Shown: in pieces, positions 1 through 11,700 of the stretch
How the letters are laid out: each line of letters opens with the position of its first letter
How positions within the stretch are numbered: the first letter of the stretch is position 1
Source of the DNA: Rhizophagus irregularis
Lineage: Eukaryota > Glomeromycota > Glomeromycetes > Glomerales > Glomeraceae
Length of the DNA: 64,000 nt
Assembly (NCBI RefSeq): GCF_026210795.1
Contig: NC_089452.1
Coordinates: forward strand, 2,232,001-2,296,000
Direction of reading: 5' to 3'
Position numbers and translations under genes: made by a program
The notes under the pieces: generated by a model
The model's input: the letters and a program-made list of their open reading frames with translations, nothing else
Told to the model about the DNA's origin: nothing
Database searches by the model: none

Positions 1-811
1 CCCTACTTACGCGTAATATCATACCATACACAACCATCACAAGGATGTGCCCACGAGTTTACTAAACATAAGCATCTCGCGCATAGAATCATATCGCCCT
101 CCCGTTCACTACCTCCCTCTTCCATCATTGTCGCACATTCTCACCACGAGATTAGGGAAAGAAATTAAGGAACAGGGGAATGAATAATTTTATAAAGTTT
201 ATAAATCCTAAGCCTATCTTAGATTTACCTTTAGAACCCAATTTATACTAAGAAGTGGGGTGTCTAGAAACTCATAGCTATTTTCCTACTAACCCTTGCA
301 CATGGAGCTTTACTGTATCTTTACAGAAATATATTTCTTATTCCTTTTTTATGTTACCGCATTGGCGTATATTAAAGAACAATGAAATTTTTTTTTCACT
401 TTTTTTTGAATTTTTGAATTTTTTATTTTTTAAGCCGAAAAGTGATTTTCTAAATTCTAATTTTCTTTTTAAATTATCTTTATAGGCTAATAAAATTTAC
501 CTCTTGGACTATTTATTTATGTTAATCACATTGTGGGCTTGTATGATTTAGCACTAATAAACAATAAAACATTGGTACGAAATGTGCTGTAATATTTGTC
601 ATAAATAATTAAATATGCTATAATAATGACATATATATAAGTAGTGTTCGCTCCCGTAAAATTACTGTCATTACTATTATATCACGTGTACAATCATTAT
701 CTGTTATTATTGGTCGGGAATCATGCTGATTTTGACGGATAGACATTTTTATTTTCATCGGTCTTAATATACCCTTTTGTTTGACTGGCGCAGTAACCTA
801 GTTATGACTTT
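1..811. other. AT-rich non-coding DNA
   Basis: I see no supportable gene. The stretch has frequent stops in all frames, T and A homopolymers and no splice-framed open stretch. The one long frame (255-485) starts at GTG and encodes a Phe/Leu-rich low-complexity string, so I do not treat it as a gene. Confidence 0.6.
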
Positions 812-1043
812 CCCAGCGTAACCTGAAAAAAATGTCACGAAAAATCACGTGACATTTTTTTGTCACAACCGTCACACCCCACTGCGCTTCCATTTTCTAT
901 AAGTATCTGAGGGACTCGGTTTTTTTCGAGTAGGTAAAAACTTATTCGTCACACATTATTCGTCACATGTGCGCCACACTTAATTTTAGTCAAGTTGCGT
1001 AATGCCGGCCATTTCGTGACATTTTTTTCAGGTTACGCTAGGG
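812..1043. mobile_element. Short inverted-repeat element (MITE-like)
   Basis: The left arm at 812-843 (core AGCGTAACCTGAAAAAAATG) is repeated in inverse orientation at about 1013-1043, giving ~30-bp near-perfect arms around ~170 bp. The interior has further GTCAC/GTGAC repeats, including ATCACGTGAC. There is no ORF inside. I could not see an unambiguous target-site duplication, so the superfamily is open. The shape and size fit a non-autonomous DNA transposon. Confidence 0.6.
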
Positions 1044-2165
1044 AAGTCCCTAGTTATTGATGTGTCATTCCTGCTAGGGTGACCGATATTTTACCTAACC
1101 AATAACTATAATTTATTTATGCTTTTTATTACACATGTACAAATCATTTTTTTTTCTTTTCTTTACTTCAACAAATATTTTTTTAGTTCTTTAAAGTAAA
1201 CTTACGTTCATGTTTTTTTTACTGCTAATATAAATGTATTGGTAGTAGTAACTAATAAATTTTTACCTGATATTCTAGCTCAGACTATAGATGCCAAAAG
1301 TTAGTCATTAACTGGTTTGTTTATTATAATGCAAATTTATATATTTGTTATTATCAGTTAGTATGTTTGATTCATGTTGTTATATAGCCCTTGTTTAACT
1401 CTTAAACAGTGATAAATCAAATGACTCAGGACATTAGCCATGTAAGGCTAATTGACAAATAATATAGTCATTTGTTTAATCAATCAGAATGAAAAAAAAA
1501 TTATTTGTGTTATTTTAATAAATTTTTTAAAAAAAACTCATTTTTTTTTATTAAAATTCCGCAGTAAAAAATTTTTTAACAAAACACTAACTACACGCCG
1601 GGGAGAGGCTACCCAACAAAATTTAGCGATCACGTGATTTTTTCTCTGTCACATCACATTTTATCATCACATTGTGCGTAACGTAACCATAACACTTAGA
1701 AAAATTAGAAAAATAAAAAAAATAAATAAAGTTTTTTTTTTTGTAACAACTTAGAAAAAAAAGGAAGTTTTTATAACAACTTAGAAAAAAAGGGGATTTA
1801 TTTTTTTTTTAAGACAATTATAAAAGAACAAAGTAATATAATTATACAGTAATTATGGTAACTACGCCATGGGAAAAACTTCTGATTAGATAACTCGTAA
1901 TCACCAACACTTATATTTCCATATTTGGCTAAATATGAGAAACCAAGCTTTGTAGTAGTGTATTATTGCGTCACAACAAGCTAATGTATCCGGAAAGATA
2001 TGTATATACCGTACCTTAGACTTAAACTTTCTTAAACTGTTGATCATTTCTTTTCTCTTGACAAGTTTTCACCCGTTGTAATGTCTACTTCGGAAATTCC
2101 TTTTCTTGTTAGGTTATCTTTTATGTAGTAAAAGAATTATGATATTCATATATACTAAATTGTAG
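1044..2165. other. AT-rich non-coding DNA
   Basis: No gene, RNA or repeat that I can support. The region is rich in A and T runs (for example 1735-1830) and has short scattered ORFs with NTG starts only. Confidence 0.55.
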
Positions 2166-2374
2166 ATAAAGCAATCTCCTCTTATTTCGAAGATAAACCA
2201 CCTTATGGTCGTATGATAGCTTCCTCGAAAATGAAGCCATTAATTATGGAAGACGAAGATGCTGAACTTCCATCAGTTTGGCGAAAAAGATTTTTGACAG
2301 CACTGAAGGAAATAACTGATGATGATACAAAAGATGAACAAGTGCGATATATTGCAGACCTTTTAAGTAAACAG
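2166..2374 (+). pseudogene. Exon-like fragment of an unrecognised protein
   Basis: An open frame runs from an AG acceptor before 2166 to a consensus-like donor (AAACAG/GTATTT) after 2374, about 69 codons without a stop. The peptide is charged and plausible as protein (SVWRKRFLTALKEI, then a D/E-rich DDDTKDEQ segment, then ADLLSKQ). Beyond the donor the frame runs into G-rich tandem repeats. I do not recognise the family and could not find partner exons, so this is either one exon of an unfound gene or a gene remnant. The in-frame ATG at 2213 could also be a start. Confidence 0.35.
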
Positions 2375-2405
2375 GTATTTCATAATCTTTTCTTAAGCAC
2401 AACAC

Positions 2406-2595
2406 AGGGGGGTGTCGTTCCTCTAGCTTGCAAGAGCTTGGAGATATCATTTCTCCTAAAACTGTGTATGGTGTGTCGTTCCTCGCGCGTTGCACAAACC
2501 TAGGGGGGTGTCGTCCTTTGTTTTTGCAAACAGTCCTATGGGGGTGTCATTCTTCTTTGGACTCCTGGGGGTGTCGTTCCTAGTGCAACAAAAGA
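2406..2595 (+). repeat. Degenerate G-rich tandem repeat (GGGGGTGTCGTTCCT)
   Basis: The motif GGGGGTGTCGTTCCT or close variants (GGTGTGTCGTTCCT, GGGGGTGTCATTCTT) recurs five to six times in 190 bp at uneven spacing of 30-60 bp, separated by short TGCA/TTGCA-containing spacers. It is unusually G-rich for this AT-rich region. No coding explanation fits, since reading frames change between copies. Confidence 0.75.
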
Positions 2596-2934
2596 AAAAA
2601 AAATTCTAGGAATTCTATAATAAATAAGAATTGCTAATAGACCTTTTTTTGACTAAGAAATTAACCGCAACCAATGCAAGTATTTGGAAAAAGCTAAAAA
2701 TGGAAAAAAAATCGCAAGTCATCTGAAGCTTAACTTCATTATAAAAAGGTTTGTACTTTGAATTATACAAATTGAATCAGGTTATATTTATTAGTAACTT
2801 TTTATAGTTTATATTCATATTCAACTCGCAGATTGAAGCGTTAGGTGTTGTAACATTCAAGCCCGTGATAAAGCAGTTACGGAACGATTTCCCAACATCC
2901 GTTTTCCTGACGTAACCTTTTCCCGACAATGATT

Positions 2935-4165
2935 TCCCAACATTATCCTGAAAGACAAAATCCTGACATGATATTTTCCCGAAATCAATTTACGAAAAAT
3001 GATTCACAAAAATACTTAATTTAACTGCAAAAAAAAAATATAAAAATAAAATTTTTTATTATATTTACCTAATTTACTTTTTGTATAATATTTTCTTAAT
3101 TCTTTTTTATTAAATGAAAAATGAATTTATTATTTTACAATTACATTTATCACGTAATTTATCTTAATTGAGACAATTGTTTTTTTGAATACAATTACAA
3201 TTTCACATTAAACATATTAAATTAAAATTACGTAATTTATTTTTTTATTTATATTAAATTAAAAAGATCTGAACTAAAAAAGAGATTGAAAAAGATGTTA
3301 AATCAACAATTGGTAATTGATCTTCTGTGGCAGATTGCAGATTGCAGATTGCAATCATTGTATCATCATGAATGGCCGAAAATGAAACATGATTAGTAAG
3401 CTTTTTTTTTGTTTAATTAGAAAAAAAAATCCAATTAAAATTTCATTAACCGGAACTGTATTAGCGCTCAAATTGGCCATGAACGTAAACGTGACCCGAC
3501 AACTGCGCAATTCAAAATTATTTATACAGGTCAAACGTAACGGTAACACATTAGAGTTCCAATCCGTCATCCGACGGATAATCACATTTTGACAGTTGTA
3601 CGCTCATTTAATTAATATAAAAGAGCATTTTTTTTTTAAGGATATCCTAAGAGCATAATACAGTATATAATTTAATAAATAAACTTTTTTTTCAAAAATG
3701 AAAGTGAGGAGAAATTAGGAACGGATTAAAATATCATCCGACGGATGAAAATTTCAATCCGACTAAGATTTCACCCCATTTATTTTATGTTCAATTAATT
3801 AAATAATGCATAGTCTGATCACCTTACATCGAATGCAGTTCCTAAATTATAAATTATGAAACATAAATGTCTCTTTCCAAAAATAAATGAGAAGAGATTG
3901 ATCATCCGTCGGATGACGGATTGGAACTCTATAACACATGAATTTTTTAACAATTACTTTCTAGATAGAAGATTATTTTTACCCAGTTTATTTTGTATAT
4001 CTATCTGTAAAGCATTTGTTAATTTTAAAAAATTTAAAATTTGCTATTATTGTTAAAAACTTATATACCCAACCAAAGTTACATTTTCACAAATTGAATT
4101 CGGAAAATGTTATGTCAGGATTTTGTCTTTTGGGATATTTATCGTCAGGATAATGTCCTTGAGCA
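2935..4165. repeat. Outer inverted repeat pair enclosing a hAT-like MITE
   Basis: About 60-70 bp at 2935-2992 (AACATTATCCTG, GACAAAATCCTGACAT, TTTTCCCGAA, TCAATTT) recur in inverse order at 4094-4165, with one block inserted or deleted between the arms. This could be the ends of an older ~1.2-kb non-autonomous transposon into which the element at 3552-3931 later inserted. No transposase-like ORF lies between. The arms are diverged, so the boundaries are approximate. Confidence 0.5.
3552..3931. mobile_element. hAT-like MITE with 8-bp target duplication
   Basis: Terminal inverted repeats of about 28-30 bp start TAGAGTTCCAATCCGTCATC at 3552 and mirror this at the right end (GGAACTCTA ending at 3931). 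The element is flanked by identical 8-bp direct repeats TAACACAT at 3544-3551 and 3932-3939. An 8-bp duplication and TIRs starting with the YARNG pattern are hallmarks of the hAT superfamily. The 380-bp body has no coding capacity, so it would depend on a transposase elsewhere. An internal extra copy of CATCCGACGGATGA near 3735 may be a transposase-binding repeat. Confidence 0.82.
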
Positions 4166-4680
4166 TTGAAAAAATGATGTTTTATTAATATTAAAAAAAT
4201 TACATAAATATAGTAATACAAATTAATATAATGCTTGGTTTAATATTATTCCCCAATAAGTCAATTTCTAAGTTATAATTTTAATAAGTTCTAAGATCTT
4301 CATAATTCCTTTTTGCGTTGTGCTAAATTTTTACCCTGTTTATAAGAAAATGATTTTATAAAGATATTTTTTAAGTGTTTTCAAACCTCAATTTTTGAAA
4401 TAAAATCTTTTCTGGTTGTGACCTTTTCTTCTGGACACTTTAACAAATATAAAAATAAAAATAAACTAAACCCAAAAAGAACTATGTAATACTAAACATT
4501 ACATATGAATCAGTTTATGAAATCAAAGTAATCCCTTAATCGAACATATTTGATAGTTTAACGTCATTCCGGACCGCAGTAAATAAAAATACTTTAAAAA
4601 TTTTATACACATAAACTAAATATAACACTGCGCCACATAATTATTAAATGTACTAGATGATTCTGACATTACAGTGTACT

Positions 4681-5199
4681 GGAATTAGCACGGACATTGC
4701 AGACTATTCAAGCTACTAACGAGCTTGATCAATATATTAAAGCTGTATAACCTGGCATGGTTTACACAAACCTTCTAGATGAATATTCTTGAAATTGTCA
4801 ACCCTGCTAAATGTTCTGAGCAAGATGATGTAAGCATTATAAATTCTTCATGATATGATTTCAATCATTGTAATATACTAACAATAATTTAATGATATTG
4901 TATTGCAGGAATCTACAAAACCCGATGAAGGAACCATTGGTACGAAAAATTTTATACAAGGCTTTATTAATCTTTATTTAACTAATAAAAAATATTTTCT
5001 TTGGTTGTTGAACTATCTAGCTAAATTGTTGGCACAAATATTACAAAATAAATCCAAAAAAGCTTGTAGTTTAACGCAAGATGAAGGTCAAAGATTGTTA
5101 TTAAGGGAACGCCGGTTATCAATTGAAGAACGCGAAGTAAAACTTGAGCGCGAAAGGATAGAACCAATGAAATTAAAAAAAGAGCTTAATATAAATTAG
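4681..5199 (+). pseudogene. Spliced gene remnant ending in a coiled coil
   Basis: A frame at 4678-4747 (ELARTLQTIQATNELDQYIKAV) ends in TAA. After an AG acceptor (TTGCAG before 4909) a frame runs to the TAG at 5197-5199. The second part contains a hydrophobic stretch (NLYLTNKKYFLWLLNYLAKLL) and a charged helix (LLLRERRLSIEEREVKLERERIE) that looks like a coiled coil. The in-frame stops between the parts suggest a decayed gene. I do not recognise the family. Apparent starts here are TTG only, so no start is called. Confidence 0.4.
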
Positions 5200-6879
5200 T
5201 CATTATAAATATAAATTAGTTATTATATCGGTAGCGGAGATTTTATGTTGCAAATTAAGTTTCGAAATTCTTAAAATAGTTTGCGAAACTAATTCTGTAA
5301 ACCACCTTTGCTCTAAACAATGTGTATATTTCAGGTGATTGGTTCACATGATTTAGTTTAATCACATGATCTAACTTTAAAACTTCATGCGCTTTACATT
5401 TGTCCGGAGATTCTTCTAGGTGTCCGGACTTGATTTTTCGGTGAATATTAAGAATATCAGGCATTATATTTTTCATTAATTCATAGAACTTTCCAGAACA
5501 AATAGACCAGTCTACACTGTTACATGTGATAAATGTGAAGACTCTGAATTATTGTGCGAAAAATTTTTATTGATACACGCAAAAAAATAAATATAATGGT
5601 TCGGAATGCAATATGCTAACGTTCACAGGCTATCATACACGATTATTTTTTCGAACGATAACCCTCTATCATAGTCCTCCTCTCCTCTCCCTATAAGAAA
5701 TATGTACACGGAAAGGATATGTTTTGTATACATTTTATGTACGTTTCTATAGATTCCGTATACAAATTCCGTATATTTAATAAGCAATTCATTTTTGAAC
5801 ATTTTTTAAAAAAACTAATGTATACGGAAAAAATTAATCATGCGGAATGTATACGGAATTTTTAAACTTAATATTTTTAGAAGATAATTTTACAAGAATC
5901 CCGTATCATAACACGAGATCACGTGATTGTTTATTGATTTGTTATGATACGTTTTTTTTGATCTTCCGATCTTCCTTTCTGTCTTTCCTTTCCTTTCTCT
6001 TTTCTCGTCTTATTTTTGTTATTTTTTCTAAAATTTTCTTCTTTCTTCATCACCCCCCTTTTAAAAAAAAATTTTTTTTTCGTACCTCACTTTAAAAAAG
6101 TTTTTTTTTCATCACTCTCCCTTAAAAAAAAAATTTTTTGATTTTATTCTTTTATTCCCACTCTTCTTTTTTTTTAAAAAAAAATTTTCTTCTTTCTATT
6201 TCTATTTCCTCTTTATAAAAAATTTTTTATTTTTCTAACTTTGACGTCCTCCCCTTTAAAAAAAAATTTTTTTTAACTTTCCTAACTTTGTTACCCCTCT
6301 TTTTAAAAAAATATTTTTTTTGATTTTATTTATATTTATTCCTTTTTTTATTTCATAGGCCAGCAGATTTTTTTTTGTGAGAAGATTCAGTTTTCTTTTT
6401 TCTTTTTTGTAGATTAGTTTGGGAGTCCTTTCCTTTTTGTAGGATGGTTCAGGATTTTTTCTTTTTTTAGGTCAGTTCAAATTTCTTTTTTTTTTTGTAA
6501 GTTGGGTTCAGATTCTTTTCTTTTATAGGTTATTACAGTTTTGTTGCTTCGGAGTCTTCTTTTTTTGTAGGTCAGTTTTGGATTTATTTTGTTGTTTTGG
6601 TTTCTTTTTCATCAGACACTTCATAATTCTTTTCCTTTATGTAGGTCAGACATTCTGGAGTTCTCTTTCTTTTTTTGTAGGAATGCTAACCTTTGGTGAC
6701 TTGGATGATTGCAGATACTATATGAGGAGGGGGTTTTGTTCCAATTAAGTTAGACGTTCTTATGTTTCTTTTTTTTTTTGTTTTTTTTAGGTTATTTGAC
6801 TCCAAATGAACCTGAACTTGTAGATAATTTTGGTTGCAATAGGTGGTTTTAATAAGCAGGGAATTTTCATAATATATTT
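5200..6879. other. Low-complexity T-rich DNA with small palindromes
   Basis: No gene is supported. Notable pieces are inverted copies of GTATACGGAA/TTCCGTATAC at 5700-5860, a hairpin GTATCATAAC...GTTATGATAC at about 5903-5950 with an ATCACGTGAT core, and ~800 bp of poly-T-rich DNA (5950-6830) with recurring TTTTTTGTAGG. Confidence 0.5.
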
Positions 6880-6899
6880 GTATTTTGTTTATTTTTTAT

Positions 6900-7197
6900 T
6901 TTTTATTTAATTTAATAAAGTAAAATTAGATTTATGAAAATACAATTATAGTAAACTGTAATACAAATAATACAAATAGTAAATTCAGTGACCAAATCGT
7001 ATAAATTTCGTGATAAAATCAGTGATCAAATCATGTAAATTCCATATGAATCCCGTGTAAATTCCGTATCCAAACCATATTTTTTAGTGATACGGAATTG
7101 TGCATTTTTCCGTATCCTATTATGATACGTTATTTCTAAGGAAAAAAATCGTATGAAAACTTTATAAAAAAACGTATCCAATTTTTTTATAGGGTCT
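6900..7197. repeat. Dispersed repeat, copy A
   Basis: This stretch (for example CCAAATCGTATAAATTTCG, GGAATTGTGCATTTTTCCGT, TTTTTTTATAGGGTCT) matches, with divergence, the reverse complement of 42160-42440. Both copies end on the same side at TATAGGGTCT, suggesting a true element boundary near 7197. No ORF is convincing. It is most likely a non-autonomous repeat family of this genome. Confidence 0.6.
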
Positions 7198-7385
7198 GAC
7201 TCATCATCCACGCATGTCCTATTCTTTAACAACCCAACGATTATACCAAGAACCTTCCTCACACACTTTCGTAATGTTTGGTATTTTTCGGAGCTCTCAT
7301 CCAAAAATTCTTCGGCAAATTCGATGCTGAAGGCGCAGTATATGTTGATGAAAGCTGCGCTCAAATGATGATGATTTAAGAACAC
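7190..7385 (-). pseudogene. Gene fragment abutting a dispersed repeat
   Basis: On the minus strand about 62 codons are open and protein-like (AAFINIYCAFSIEFAEEFLD, LRKCVRKVLGIIVGLLKNRT, then CVDDESD). At exactly that point the sequence enters the dispersed repeat (minus-strand AGACCCTATAAAAAAA). The open frame that continues through the repeat looks fortuitous. I read it as the end of an exon or a broken gene truncated by the repeat. Family not recognised. Confidence 0.35.
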
Positions 7386-7573
7386 TTTAATTTAATTATC
7401 CGTCCAAAAGTATATATAACCGAGCTATATCATTTTGTAATTTATTTAATTCCATAGTAGCAATGTTTGAAATTTCTAAAGATTTTTCCCAAAGTTCACT
7501 GACAGCCCACGCCCAAATTTTCCAATATTAAGACATGACGTCGTGGAGTGTCCTTAACCTAAGGTGGGGGTGT

Positions 7574-8186
7574 AGACCTTTAACCTAAACTGAGGTGTAC
7601 GATTAAATTTGATGAATTTCATTGGTCAAGTTTCGTTTTGTGTTTATCTTAAAAAAATTTTCGTGATGTTTTTTCGCGCGAAGAAATATTTATCTTATAT
7701 AAAAAATTCTTGTAATATAGTGTTTTTAAGAAAAAGAGCAAAGAAATATTTATCTAAAATAACTTTCATAATTCTTACAATTTTTATTTCATTTATAAAA
7801 TTTGTTGTAAATACATTATTTAATATTTTTTTTTTTTTAAAAAAAAGATAAATAGACCATATTTTTGAACTAAATATACAAAAATTTATATATTTTAGGT
7901 CTTTTACTAATAAAACATGACTAAAGAATTTTTTGTAAAACTTCTATGAAAGCTTTTGGGACCTTTGAGCTTAACACTAATAATATATTTTTACTTTTTT
8001 ATCCTAAGTTTTCAATAAAAAATATTTCAGTAAATTTTATATTTAAAAAATTACTTCAACCGTGAAATAAAAATAAAAATGTAAACAATAATAAATTAAT
8101 AAATAATAAATTAAAAAAGAAAGTGAAATATCATCTTATTATATATACCAAATCTTATCGTACACCCCAGTTTAGGTTAAAGGTCT
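7574..8186. mobile_element. MITE-like element with ~35-bp inverted repeats
   Basis: The left arm at 7574-7611 (AGACCTTTAACCTAAACTG then A/GGGTGTACGAT) is mirrored at 8153-8186. The 613-bp span has no supported gene; the internal frame at 7609-7851 is Phe/Lys low complexity. A related partial copy of the arm (CCTTAACCTAAGGTGGGG) sits just outside at 7551-7570. No clear target duplication was found. Confidence 0.65.
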
Positions 8187-8275
8187 CTCGACTCTCTCGC
8201 CGTCGTGATTGTCCATATTACATCATCATGCACGTGACAAGAAAGTATATCCGAATTTAACGAATTTTATATAAC

Positions 8276-8702
8276 AAAGCCCGTTACAACCTCTGGGTCC
8301 AAGAGGACGAGTGGTTACCAGCTCCCTTCTCCCCTTTATAAATAGTCCAACTTTCATTAGGACAATACCATAGTCTTCTACAAAAAGTATCATTCCGTCT
8401 ATGACAGTATTTACAGACGGCATTTTTCAAAATGAAAGATCAATAGTATAAATTATCGTGAAATTATTTTTACAGGATTTTTTGTTACCCTTTGTTATTT
8501 TTTTCTTTTAATATCCCTGATAGAACTGATCATGCCTAAATAGTTCGAGGTTTGTTTTTTTTAGGCGGTACGCCTTACTCGTGGGATTAGGTTTCAACTA
8601 TTAGAATGTTTAGTTTTAATTTAGAGTGATTGCTACATGGTGTTGTACCTTCGTTCTGTCGTCATGTTAAAAATAAAAATAAAAATAAAAAAAAGCCCGT
8701 TA
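8276..8702 (+). mobile_element. Short retroposon (SINE or truncated LINE) with 11-bp target duplications
   Basis: Direct repeats AAAGCCCGTTA at 8276-8286 and 8692-8702 bracket a 405-bp insert whose right end is an A-rich microsatellite tail (AAAAATAAAAATAAAAATA). Variable-length target duplication plus a simple 3' tail is the signature of target-primed reverse transcription. The body has no long ORF. I see no convincing pol III A and B boxes, so a 5'-truncated LINE is as likely as a SINE. Confidence 0.78.
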
Positions 8703-11700
8703 GATACAAGCAAAAGAATGGCTGAGTAACGGACTCATCCCAATACTATAATAATACTTTATTTAATAAAACAAGATGGTTGCTAGAACTAACAACTAAT
8801 ACATAAAAAAATTGCGAATATATCGTTGTTATATGACGCAAGTACAAGTAAAAACCTATTAAGAATTTGGATATGAATACTACTATAACATCTTCGTTGG
8901 ATGTCTCATTAGCAAAGGTTTTTCTGCGGGATAAATTTAAAGGAGGAAATCATTACTTACTTCACTTTTGATGGAACGTGTTGAATTTTGAATAATCGGT
9001 TTCATTCAAACAATAATGTTCAATAATTTTTTACATATTCATTTCTGGCCTGTTTTACTGACAAATGTTTTATTGACAATTTCACCAAAAAAAGTGTCAT
9101 TTCAACAAAAAAATTAAATTATTCTTCTTTTTCCAGTTTTGTTCATCACAGCTAAAATGACTGATTTGTAATAAAAGATTTAAAAAATTTGGGGGTTAAG
9201 TATTAATAATAATCACTAAATTAGGAACAATACTAAAAAGATATACGATAAGACATAATAATATGGTTATTTTTTTAAAAAGGAAAAGATTTATATTTAA
9301 TTTTTATTATAACATTCAAAAATTACCATATACATACATATTACTGTATGTTGATGAAATGATATTCGGTGTAAGTAATTGTCTATGAATTGAATGTACC
9401 CTTTTATTGGTTCTATAAATTTAAAAAGAAATGATTTGACAGCATATTATGCTGATTCCTTTCATAAATAGATCATCATGATTTCTTTAATGAACGCACT
9501 GTGAATTTTTTTTTTTAAAAAATGCCACTTTACTAAAAAAGAATCATTCAACTTTTTATAAATATTAATATGATGATGATGATTAGAAATTGAGATCGTC
9601 AATAATTTAAAGTCCCCAAGGTTTTATCTGTTATAGAATTTTTAATATTAACGTTAATTAAAAGAAAAAAAAAAACAAATTAGAAATTTTAAGTTTATAT
9701 TTTATATTAGAATTGCAGAAAAAATACAGAAGAAATGTTTAATCATTTACTACATTTAAGGATTTAGTATTTTAATAATTTGAAAATAATTATAATTATC
9801 TTAAATTTTATTTCTCGATATAATATAATTGATACCTCGATAAATTTTTTTGAAACATCTAGGAAATAAAAATTTCACGTCATATTTGTCATATTCGTCA
9901 TATTTGAACATCAAACATCAGACCGTTCAAAAAAAAAAAAGAGTTGCAAATTACGTGATCGGTGATGTTAGACAACCCTTTTCCACGCTATTACCCATTA
10001 AGATGATCATTATTGATAAACTCATTATGGTAGAGGTAAATCGCCACATTGGTGCCACAGTTGTTACAACTTTATTGATGTAACATTTCTGTTTTGCGCG
10101 CTTTTATCATGTACAAAAAAAAAATCTTTTTTTAAAAAAAAAGTATTTATTTTTTTAATAATAATAATAATAATAATATATTATTTAAAAAAGATTGTGA
10201 TGATTTTTAATTTAATGCTACATTTTAATAAATTTTTTTTTTTTTAATAAAATAAAAATATATATATATCTGTTTAACTTTTACTTTATAAATTTAACGC
10301 TATATTTTAATAAAATTCATTTATTCATTTATTTTTTTTTAAAAAAAACTTATGTTAATACTGTACTTTTTAATTTTTATATTTTAAAAAAAAATTAAAT
10401 CGCAAAAACTATGTTAAAAAATGGTTGATTTAGCTGTAAATCCTGAACGCGTTTGTGGGGGTTATTAGATTATTAATTATAATCGTATCAAGATGATCAT
10501 TATTGAATATGTTACAAAAAAAAAAAATTAATGAATTTATTTATGAAAAAAAAAAATCAAAAAAAAATATATTAAATTATTTTTTTTAGAATGAAAAAAA
10601 ATAATTATGATTAATTATTAAATTCCTAAATTATTTTAAGTAAAAATATCTAACTAACATTTATTTTATTATTATTTTAAATTCAAATCATTTTTTATTA
10701 AATAAATCCGCGATCTTTTTGAATGAACAAATACGTCACACGAATTAAATCGTAATTCGTAACCTATTTCAACTTTAAAAATTACTAATATATCTATATC
10801 ATTATTCATTAACAAACATTTTTAAAATTGCGGATGCAAATTATTTCACAAAATTAGCCATCCGAAAATTTTTTTCTTTCATGCTTGATATGAATAATTC
10901 AGTGATATAAATTGGGAAACGTAATAAGGCGAAAATCATTTTTAAGTTAGGCGCAGTACTTATTATTATTTTACCCCCCTAGAAAATCATTTGATCATTT
11001 TAACTTGGTTAATTTTAATTGGCCATTATATATATACAATTTATGCTAGGTCACGTCATATCGTCATATGACTAACTATGCTGTACATACTACATAACGA
11101 TTATAACGTGTCTACATAAAATGTAAAGGACAAGGTCATATTGTCAACAACGTCAAATAGTGCGCATATGAATGTACAGTACGGTCTATATTTTATGCGT
11201 ATAAAAATTTTTTTGAAGGTATTGCTGTTCAAGACATACTTTCTCTATCGTTAATTAAACTAATTTATTAGTAATCAAGATTTTTTTCAAAATTTAATAA
11301 GAATACTTATTATGTTAGGTTATATTGGGTTAAAAATATCAATAAATTAATAAAATGAGGCGAAATTAGTTTATGTTATCAATTAAACTAATTTAAGCAT
11401 ATACCTTATATACCATCTAATAATCAGCCAATACATTTTGAATATTACGATTAAATTTATATAATTCATATGTAAAAAAAAAAATTATATGTAAAAAAAA
11501 TGGCGTTCAAATTCAAAAAATGCTTAAATTTTCTTCCTCTAGCCGGAATTACATAATGTCGGCTGTAATTATCAAAAAAGGAATGCACATTGTGACACAA
11601 AAGTACGATAGATGAACTTCTATTTACGTATTAGTATGATGAAACACGGATTAATAATGTAGTACGGATTCATGCAAAATATTGTAATATCTTAATAATA

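Noticed and set aside
7609-7851. 80-codon plus-strand ORF
   Set aside because: Phe/Lys/Ile low complexity inside a MITE, with no domain.
8530-8560. tRNA B-box-like AGTTCGAGGTT in the short retroposon
   Set aside because: No matching A box at the right distance and no cloverleaf could be drawn; I found no tRNA gene in the window.
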